From: Seminavis robusta
Lineage: Eukaryota > Bacillariophyta > Bacillariophyceae > Naviculales > Naviculaceae
Assembly: GCA_903772945.1 (NCBI GenBank)
Contig: CAICTM010000790.1
Location: 1 to 48,577 of the forward strand
Direction: 5' to 3'
Length of the DNA stretch: 48,577 nt
A program made the position numbers and the translations under genes. Under the pieces are notes generated by a model, which did not search any database, had not been told where the DNA came from, and saw only the letters and a program-made list of their open reading frames with translations. Shown here one piece after another: positions 42,118 through 48,577 of the stretch (position 1 is its first letter; each line of letters starts with the position of its first letter).

Positions 42118-42683
42118 ATGTCACCAACAGGGCCCCAAGCTTTGAATTGGTATTTCACACTAAACAAGTATACACCAGCAAATGTTGATCGTTTATCCAA
42201 TCTCCACCATGGGCTGGGACGGAGTACCATGGGATGGAGTATTTGATATTCGTGCAAAAACACAACACCTCAGGTATACCATGCTTAGAAGAATTCATCC
42301 GTTTTCGAGATCGGAAGAGACTCCATCAGGTTATCACCATCACAGGCCAAACCCGTTGCGCTGTTGCACAGCATCCCCTCCGCCTCATACAGCGTTATAA
42401 GGGAGGTGATTTCACTGAAATAGGAACACCTCCTAAAAAAGGACAAGGATCAAGAACAGATCTTGAAAGGATCAAAGAAAAAACGCAAAAAACACAGACG
42501 GAACTACAAAAGTTCTACCCACCAATCTACAACCCCCAGAATCAGGATGATACAACCTCATCAGATGATGATACAACCTCCCCTGAAGATGATGATATCG
42601 TCGGACCCCGACCCCAAGAAAATCTTGAGACGACACCAAGTGTCTGGACTAAGCTGAAAGACTGGTTGTTACGCCTCTTTTAA
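42118..42683 (+). pseudogene. Decayed CRESS-DNA-virus/plasmid-type replication initiator (Rep) N-terminal region
   Basis: The segment 42118-42246 begins MSPTGPQALNWYFTLNKYTP, a typical Rep start with HUH motif I (FTLNxYT), then NVDRLSNL, and stops. In the next frame (42234-42683) YLIFVQKHNTSGIP leads into FIRFRDRKRLHQV, which occupies the place of motif II. YKGGDFTEIGTPPKKGQGSR and TDLERIKEKT follow, equivalent to the motif III region and the GTPP linker of CRESS Reps. The motif II histidines are replaced (GIPCLEEF) and the expected catalytic Tyr position is not conserved, so it is inactive as well as frame-broken. The SF3 helicase is absent; the frame ends in an Asp-rich tail and KLKDWLLRLF. 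This is best read as an endogenised Rep from a virus or plasmid that once entered this alga. Assignment is by motif pattern from memory. Confidence 0.72.
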
Positions 42684-42762
42684 ATGCTCACTCTCATCTA
42701 ATAAACGAACTAATATATGGATAATTAGCACTGAACATGCCACTCTGTCTGACTACCTGATA

Positions 42763-42969
42763 ATGATGGACTTCATGCAACGTGGGTTTGTAACTGAAGC
42801 TTTTGCTGTGTTCAGTCACTCCTTCCATAGAATGCAGCTATGCTTGCTGATCCACCAGGATGAGGAGGTAGATGTCAAACCCTGGTTCCCAAATTACACA
42901 ACCAACCACTACGACGATGAACTAATTGAGCTAGATCAACCTCTGACTATATCAAAGGATGCATGTTGA
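42763..42969 (+). CDS. Short unknown ORF downstream of the Rep relic
   Basis: A 68-residue frame (MMDFMQRGFVTEAFAVFSHS ... DDELIELDQPLTISKDAC). No recognised family. Codon composition is AT-leaning like the Rep relic and the following zinc-ribbon frame, so it may belong to the same inserted DNA. It may also be chance. Confidence 0.25.
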   Translation: MMDFMQRGFVTEAFAVFSHSFHRMQLCLLIHQDEEVDVKPWFPNYTTNHYDDELIELDQPLTISKDAC

Positions 42970-43149
42970 TGAGCATATCCAGTTGCGATCTCATCCACAC
43001 CAAGAACCTGAAGAACACAAGGAGCCGCCTATGTGAACGGCTAGGTATCACTATACCAGCCACGTCAGTAGTTGTTGAAATTTTTTATTTTTATTTTTTA
43101 ATCAAAATCCTGACAAATTATCAGGAATAATCAACAAATTACTTCCTTT

Positions 43150-43461
43150 TTACTCTATATACTCGCAAATTGTATAACCGTAATTCGGAACAAAGCACCT
43201 ATCACCAATAATGACACCCTCCCCATACCTATCATCCTCATCACAACTTGCTGCATAATAGCCAGGCCGCAGCTCATGATCATGCATCTTCTTGCAATAA
43301 GGACATTCAATATTTCTAGTTCCTTGTCGTCTAAGTGCAATAGGAACACGGTAAAACCCCTGTAAGTACTCCCTCATCTGCTCCAAGCTCATGGGAATCC
43401 CATCGGCAACAGGGTCAACATTCTCCATGGCCGGTCCTTTTTTTATCCGCTCCTCTGTCAT
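43150..43461 (-). CDS. Small zinc-ribbon-like protein of unknown function
   Basis: A 103-residue frame from the ATG at 43461. It contains RNIECPYCKKMHDHELRPGY followed by YAASCDEDDRYG, a C-x2-C-x3-H-x-H ... C pattern resembling the CPYC-x3-H-x-H zinc ribbons of viruses and mobile elements. The frame ends in CFVPNYGYTICEYIE. The N-terminus has an amphipathic helix (MSLEQMREYLQGFYRVP). It sits in an AT-rich stretch between the Rep relic and an HMG-box relic on the same strand, so a mobile or viral origin is likely. It seems intact, unlike its neighbours, but is short; expression is unknown. Confidence 0.5.
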   Translation of the reverse strand: MTEERIKKGPAMENVDPVADGIPMSLEQMREYLQGFYRVPIALRRQGTRNIECPYCKKMHDHELRPGYYAASCDEDDRYGEGVIIGDRCFVPNYGYTICEYIE

Positions 43462-43619
43462 CTTTCAGTTTGAAATAATCAGTAAGCTTTGTCTGCTTCA
43501 CAGAGTCTTTATAAGACTTAGTCTTTGCAATCGGATGTTGCACTCTCCCAGTGCTAATCTCCCATGAATTAAATCTAGACAAATGATTCATCCCATGGAA
43601 TTATACCTAATAGTACTTC

Positions 43620-43740
43620 TCATTTTTCCTCATCCGAGAGGTTCCTCCACTCTCTTCCCAAGACCTTACCAAGTTCTCCAAATGAGAGATCAGGGTTCTC
43701 CTCTTTAACTTACTTCATGATAATGCTGAGAAACATACAG
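43620..43740 (-). pseudogene. HMG-box relic
   Basis: The minus strand reads VKEENPDLSFGELGKVLGRE followed by WRNLSDEEK, the central part of an HMG box (NPD-x-S/x-F-x-E-x-x-K-x-x-x-x-x-W-x-x-L-S-x-E-E-K). Stops occur directly upstream (after MK) and downstream (after EEK), so the domain is incomplete. HMG boxes occur in host chromatin proteins and in large DNA viruses and mobile elements. It lies just upstream of the zinc-ribbon frame on the same strand and may once have been part of the same gene. Confidence 0.65.
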
Positions 43741-43798
43741 CATACCGGTATACCCCCTCAACGGCCTAATACATGCTTCCTTCCTCTCCTTGTAAGGT

Positions 43799-44962
43799 TG
43801 ATGAAATGGTATAAATACCACGGAAATTGCCTCTCAGATACCGAGCAAACAAGACATATTTTTAAGATAATTAGGAATTCATAGGATTAACAGTACTGCC
43901 TCTACCCTGGACAGCCAGGGAGCCACCATGGAATTAGTACACTCGGTCCTCCAGTTAGAGTAAGGAAAACTCATGGCCTGTGGTTCGATACCTGGTAATG
44001 GCTCACAGGATTTAACCTCCACCACGAGAGAAAGCTAACATTGTTCCGGAACGTTCCCTAGAGTATGCCTAGTTAACTAATACAGTCCTCCTCATCGTTT
44101 AACAAGCCTGCAGTTGACATTCCTGCAGGGCTCCACGGAGGAATACGACAATTAAGCAAAGGTGCCCCTTGAGTACCCCAATGCTCCGTAGTATATGATT
44201 CGTTAGGAGGCTTGGAACCTGAACTCGAACACCAGTTCCGGGGGAGTTAAGGTCTTTCATTCCCGGTAACCTTGACCATTCCGAAAATCGACTTGGGGGG
44301 AGAAGTTCACCTCCATCGGTGAGTCAAGTCTCACTCGTAAATAGTATAAGACGTTCACTAGATAACATAGTAGTCGTGCTCTGGGGGAGTTAACAACTCT
44401 CCACCGTGACTGGGTATGGCGAACAACTAGTGAATACGTCTAAGTCCTTCAGAAGGCTCTCCCACACCTAGCCCGTGAGTTAAGAGAAGACTAGCTAGTA
44501 AAGCCTACCGTACTAGTATCCCAACAGTCAGTTCACCTGCACAGTGTGCAGAACATCGTACCGTTAGTATCACTCGTACAGTACGTTCCAGCATAGTCCC
44601 AGGAATTCTTCACCGTTCCTGGGGGGGCGAATACTGCACAGAAAGAGAACACGTACCTCCACTGACACGTACGTACCTCCACTGACGTACTCGAGAACCC
44701 GAAGAACCCTTCCAACATGATTTCGAAGGCTAGCGCTTGAGTACAGGCAGCGCTAAAGCGTAAATAAATACCTGCATACACACCAGTACATGCAAATTAG
44801 TGCTGGGTGTCACCAACTCCTTGAGCTCAGGAGTCACATCTCGAGGAACCTGCAGAGTTGTTCGGCAATGGGGGAGTGATGAAATGGTATAAATACCACA
44901 GAAATTGCCTCTCAGATACCGAGCAAACAAGACATATTTTTAAGATAATTAGGAATTCATAG
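43799..44962 (+). mobile_element. Terminal-repeat retrotransposon in miniature (TRIM)-like element
   Basis: Two 86-bp direct terminal repeats, 43799-43884 and 44877-44962, differ at one base. They begin TGATGAAATGG, contain a TATA-like GGTATAAATACC, and end GGAATTCATAG. Directly before the right copy is a purine run AATGGGGGAG (44867-44876), suitable as a polypurine tract. The ~990-bp interior has no coding frame. CCTTGTAAGG ends one base before the left repeat and CCTTACAAGG begins one base after the right repeat, so the insertion may have hit a palindromic site; no clean target duplication is seen. A B-box-like GGTTCGATACC at 43984-43994 hints at tRNA-derived sequence inside. Confidence 0.65.
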
Positions 44963-45022
44963 TCCTTACAAGGACAAGAACAATTGTCATTTGCAGTTTT
45001 CACCATAGCTCCACAATTACTC

Positions 45023-45301
45023 ATGACATCAACCCCGGAGAGAGGAGCTGCTGCACCGGACGAACACCCACCTACCAAAAAAATGCTGTTCGAACTTGAA
45101 GATTTCATTTTTGAATAGGAGAAATTAAAGCAAAGATATCTAGGTATGTGCCATGAAGGTGTCACAGAAGATGATGATTTCGAACGGGAGTTTAGCAAAA
45201 GGATACTTCAGACTTTAGAATATTGTTGGGTGAATCTAGGCTGGCGTCCCAATCCATTTCAAGAGAGAAAGAGAGGAGCTGCTGCGCCAGACGAACGCTG
45301 A
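45023..45301 (+). pseudogene. Broken reading frame with repeated RGAAAPDE motif
   Basis: A frame from ATG 45023 reads MTSTPERGAAAPDEHPPTKK and MLFELEDFIFE, meets one TAG at 45116-45118, then continues in the same frame (EKLKQRYLGMCHEGVTEDDD ... TLEYCWVNLGWRPNPF) to RKRGAAAPDER and a TGA at 45299-45301. The motif RGAAAPDE flanks it on both sides. A single stop in an otherwise coherent frame suggests a recently inactivated gene, perhaps of mobile origin. Family unknown. It starts 60 bp beyond the TRIM right repeat. Confidence 0.4.
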
Positions 45302-45660
45302 CAACCTAATAGCCTTATATGTAAGCTAACGTTCTGAGTATCCGTAAGCTAACATTCCGAGTATCCGGAACACCTCACTGACGTAGCTAGATCAACAAAG
45401 AAAGATCTCACCGCTAATCGCATTGGATTTCACCGGTTTGTTCACCGGTTAGCACCACGACTAAAATGTGTGATACCCGTCAGTTAGGTTTGGTTAATTA
45501 GGTTAACCCTAACGAAATCCCTCAAGACATCGGTCCATGGGTTCACCATTTTGCACCGTGCACCTCGCAGTAAAGGAGCTTTTCAACTAAAAAATTAATA
45601 TTTTCCAGAAAGCTAAGTAATTTTGTACTTGTTCTTTTTTTAGGACTGAGAAGCCTATCT
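45302..45660. other. Non-coding, no supported gene
   Basis: Contains a near-direct repeat (CGTAAGCTAACATTCCGAGTAT, twice at about 45318-45364) and a hairpin ACCGGTTTGTTCACCGGT at about 45433-45450. Nothing else recognised. Confidence 0.4.
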
Positions 45661-45677
45661 TCCAAAGAACACAGGCT

Positions 45678-45904
45678 TTAAAGCCTGGATTCCGGGCTTT
45701 GAAGCCAGTGTTCCACGGAACACTGGCTTCCCTTATTTGGGAACAAAGCCAGTCTTCTATGTTGTTCCAGCTGGAACATACTTGTACTGATATTTGTATA
45801 GTAAAGTCATTGTGGAACAGAAATGAATGCTGGCTTTAACCCCTTGGATCACTGGCTTCTGTTCCTAGGAACACTGGCTTTAAAGCCCGGAATCCAGGCT
45901 TTAA
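45678..45904. mobile_element. MITE with 37-bp terminal inverted repeats
   Basis: The left arm 45678-45714 (begins TTAAAGCCTGGATTCCGGGC, ends CCAGTGTTCC) and the right arm 45868-45904 (begins GGAACACTGGCTTTAAAGCC) are inverted copies with one mismatch over 37 bp. Inside the left arm and next to it is the palindrome CCAGTGTTCCACGGAACACTGG-like (45705-45726). Further GGAACA/TGTTCC inverted copies lie between. About 227 bp, no coding. Superfamily unassigned. Confidence 0.75.
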
Positions 45905-46280
45905 GGATGTTTAATGACAACCCGTTGAAGGCCAGACAAGTAGTAACGCCGACTTCCTAAAATAGAATCTTTTTCGGAGCTCGTACCTCGAACCCACATT
46001 ATGTGGAATACGGAATGTCTGGCTCTTCTCACATGAAATTCCCTTACTTTGTGCTGCTGGCCATGCCACCACCGAGGGGCTCCTACCCAATCAGATGCTG
46101 CGAGAATGTCGAGCATCAAGTCATCACTAAAAACGTGGCCTCTGTTGAATCTATCGAACATCATCAACAGGATTGACATGCATACACTCTATTATTGTAG
46201 CTATATGCACTCTATTGCATCAAGGAAGCATCGAACGAAAAACCTGCTGATAGCTGTAACCTCCGGAAACCACCCCCAGA

Positions 46281-47390
46281 ATGGATGACGATGACGGGGA
46301 TGAAATTCTCCCAGAATTGCATCCTCGGAGGATGAATACAGGTGCCTTTGGAGGTTACACTCAGTTGACTACGGTGGAGGCACCAAATGGCCTCTGTGAA
46401 AAGAAGAGGGCCAAATTGGTCCTGGAGCAGAGCAAACTTCAGGTCGGCGGCTATCGATATGACAAGAAGAGAACTGGCAATGTAAGCATTGCTTGGAAGG
46501 TTGACGAGATGGACAAGGGAGCAGCGTTTCGGAAGCAGAAACTGACCACCACCGAAAACGTCAAAATGAGGGTATCGAGTATGGCCCAGATGCCTGCCGT
46601 GGAAAAGCAACCCGCCCCTAAAGCTACTAAAGTGCCACCGGCCACAAGACAGTTTGTGGAAACAAATCATCTCCCACACACCACCAAAGAAACACCACAT
46701 CGCCAGAGGAATGGCCTACGTCGCTGGAATGATGGATATGGGTTGGCAGAAAAGATCCAGCAGCAGAAGGTATGATTCGCTTAGTGGTCATGCATTCCTT
46801 GTTGGATGGAATACCAGGAAACCTATTGCTTGGTGTCTCAAAAGCAAGTACTGTTCGCTATGTCGAAAGTATGCCAATTCCGAAAAGGAAATCCCAGAGC
46901 ACGATTGCTGTTCCAACCATGTTGGAACTTCTGGTTCCGTGGAGGCTTCGGCCTTGCTTGAAATGGTCACGGACTTGTTCGACAACTACCAAGTTGGGGT
47001 GGCCAAGATAGTTACGGATGATGACTCTACGATGAAGCAAACACTCGATGGGCCAACAAGGATCTACCTGTGACACCAGTCGACCACTACAAGCTCGACG
47101 AGGTGAAAGATAAGAAAACCGGTGAGCTGAAAGACAAGTGGACTACCGTCAAAAGAAAAGAAGGCAACCTCTCTCTTCGCATGCCAGAGCCGAAGTTCGT
47201 TGGCGATCCAGCTCGTCGAAAGAAGACTTTGCGCAATCATCTCTACATCTAAGAAGCGCATTTTGGGCAAAGTGGATATTATGGGGAAGGTGCACAAAAC
47301 GCTGGATCAAATTTTAGCGACTCATTTATGTAGGTCCCTTATCATGTCGAAGGGCATTATTTTACCCACACCTAAGGTCTTCTGAGCCAT
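46281..47390 (+). pseudogene. Frame-broken Mutator/Kolobok-like transposase
   Basis: The core (46654-47073) reads VAGMMDMGWQKRSSSRRYDS then LSGHAFLVGWNTRKPIAW, then YCSLCRKYANSEKEIPEHDC and VGTSGSVEASALLEMVTDLF, then VAKIVTDDDSTMKQTL. This matches the Mutator-type transposase domain in which DMGWQKR and DDDST carry catalytic Asp residues and a Cys-rich insert ends in a GSS-KAMEP-like string. The frame shifts at about 47045 into RWANKDLPVTPVDHYKLDEV and again near 47250, so the gene is dead. The upstream frame 46281-46775 (basic, Pro/Lys-rich) may be its N-terminal part. Terminal inverted repeats were not found with confidence. Confidence 0.7.
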
Positions 47391-47671
47391 TGAGTGGGGC
47401 AAGAAATGTTATGTTCTACAAGAACATCAGCGAAGCCAAAAAGAGCACCAACAAGCCCATTTCACCCCTCACCATGGGCCAAGGCTGTTGTTGTTTGGAC
47501 AACAAGACCAAGTGACCGAGCCAACAAGGTCAAGAGCACACCCATGGTACCAAAGTACACAGAGGACCAGCATACAAGGAGTACCAATTTGATCTGCTGC
47601 CAAAGCGAGCATAATGCTTGGAAGCTGAGTGAGCACAATCCAGGGAAAGTCACTACACCATCAAGAAAAAG

Positions 47672-47890
47672 GTGAATAGAGAGCCCAAAGGAGCGCATTA
47701 TCAGTCTGGAGAGAGAAGACTCTCTGGAGCTTTTGCGCATGAAATGGGCACACCTGTTGCTCCACAAGCAACAGCTAAACTCAACAAGGCCAACAAGCGC
47801 AGAGCCAAAGACGCCTTGGAGCCGCTCCAGGCTAAAAAGGCCAAGACGGTTACCACCTTGGACGATGAAGATGACGATGCATACATGTGA
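47672..47890 (+). pseudogene. Possible second coding fragment of the transposase-like element
   Basis: A 72-residue basic frame with SGERRLSGAFAHEMGTPVAP, KANKRRAKDALEPLQAKKAK and the acidic end TTLDDEDDDAYM. It follows stops in the same region and is probably a further piece of the decayed element. The minus strand opposite (48070-47885, starting MSLVVAETVRRKSQERDANT) also looks coding-like, so strand assignment is uncertain. Confidence 0.3.
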
Positions 47891-48577
47891 GAGCATCTTT
47901 GTTGGCCCATTTGGGCATTTCTCGGCCTTCTGATCGATCTTCTGGCCTGGTTTCTGAAAAGGTTTGGGCAAGTCGGCAAATCTGTTCATCCAATTGGACA
48001 TTTCTTCTGCAGTGTTTGCGTCACGTTCCTGTGACTTTCTGCGAACTGTTTCTGCAACAACCAAAGACATTTCTGCTCAGCCCTGCTTTCTATTGCCCTC
48101 TCCTACTAAATGGTACTGTTCTCTGAGCTAATAACTAAGTTAACGATTATCTAGTTGTAAACTGCTTTGTCATTGTTGTCGTAGTCATGTTCACTTGGCA
48201 AAGTAATGACGGATAATGTAGGTATGGTTGTGTCGGCTTGTGCACGGGATCTTTGGCGTCTTGCATGCAATTTCAGCGCCATTGGGTAAAATTCTGTGAT
48301 GCCCCTTTGCGGCTTGTGCTCACTATTTGTATGCACTTGCGCAAAATGTCCGGGGACTCCGGCAAAGCTACGTGCCGTCCTATCACTTACCCAAGCTCAC
48401 TTTTTGGAGGCATTTGCGCCAAATATCCACGCACTGGCATAAAGGGGCGTACCGCCAGATCTCTGTACGGAGCACACTTTTTCGACGCACTTCCACAAAA
48501 ATATGACGGACTCGCAGGGACATTATGTTTGTTCATTTGGGCAATATGAGCTGTGAACGAGTACATGATTTGGCGTA
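47891..48577. other. Window end, no supported gene
   Basis: No domain-like frame apart from the minus-strand 63-residue segment noted above (about 48070-47885). The repeated string CATTTGGGCA (47910 region and 48535 region) may mark element ends, but I could not confirm inverted or direct termini. Confidence 0.35.

Noticed and set aside
41971..42118. Canonical CRESS origin nonanucleotide (TAGTATTAC-like) beside the iteron-like repeats
   Set aside because: I searched by eye and found no convincing nonanucleotide in a stem-loop, so no origin is called.
43884..43995. Possible tRNA gene or SINE (GGTTCGATACC B box)
   Set aside because: No cloverleaf could be folded by eye and the A box is poor. 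Kept only as a remark within the TRIM.
45901..46179. 92-residue minus-strand frame ending in the MITE
   Set aside because: No recognised family and it overlaps the MITE terminus; too weak to call.
47462..48070. 202-residue minus-strand open frame
   Set aside because: Only its first ~60 residues look protein-like; the rest is the antisense of the basic plus-strand fragment.
1..48577. CRISPR arrays, bacterial operons, tRNA or rRNA genes
   Set aside because: Repeats present lack spacer structure, genes are eukaryotic with introns, and no tRNA cloverleaf or rRNA signature was recognised.

Overview
The window looks like nuclear DNA of a stramenopile alga, most likely a diatom. Genes are monocistronic on both strands and interrupted by short GT-AG introns (about 80-280 bp). 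The asparaginyl-tRNA synthetase carries a signal-plus-transit presequence with an ASAF-like 'RAF' junction typical of secondary plastids. Intergenic DNA is full of CTAG/GTAC palindromic runs and small repeats. I cannot name the species from sequence alone; a pennate diatom is my best guess.

Layout. 0.2-11.6 kb holds housekeeping genes: a small acidic protein (-), chaperonin subunit CCT6 (-), a minisatellite plus a decayed ankyrin gene, ribosome-biogenesis factor UTP7/WDR46 (-), organellar asparaginyl-tRNA synthetase (+) and the vitamin B6 enzyme PDX1 (+). 12-13.2 kb is a decayed gene. 13.4-14.8 kb is a nucleoredoxin whose first active site sits on a 22-nt exon. 14.9-18.2 kb is non-coding and contains a 520-bp pogo/Tigger-like DNA transposon with TA target duplication. 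18.2-20.9 kb is a class I cyclic-nucleotide phosphodiesterase.

21.6-38.9 kb is the most coherent block. Two convergent paralogous nucleotide-diphospho-sugar-transferase-like type II membrane proteins flank an MFS transporter. They are followed by a protein rich in RRxS motifs, then by two divergent paralogous sulfotransferase-like type II membrane proteins that flank a BTB/zinc-finger gene. My inference is a Golgi glycan-building and sulfation neighbourhood. One sulfotransferase gene needs microexons of 13 and 9 nt.

39.5-48.6 kb is a repeat and mobile-element graveyard: a Crinkler-like nuclease gene with a frame break and a duplicated tail, hairpin tandem repeats, a TGTAG satellite, iteron-like repeats directly upstream of a decayed CRESS-type Rep gene, a zinc-ribbon ORF, an HMG-box relic, a miniature LTR element (TRIM), a MITE and a frame-broken Mutator/Kolobok-like transposase. 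The Rep relic with its iteron-like array is the most unexpected item. All exon boundaries were placed by eye from splice consensus, reading frame and paralogue or family alignment from memory; no search was run.
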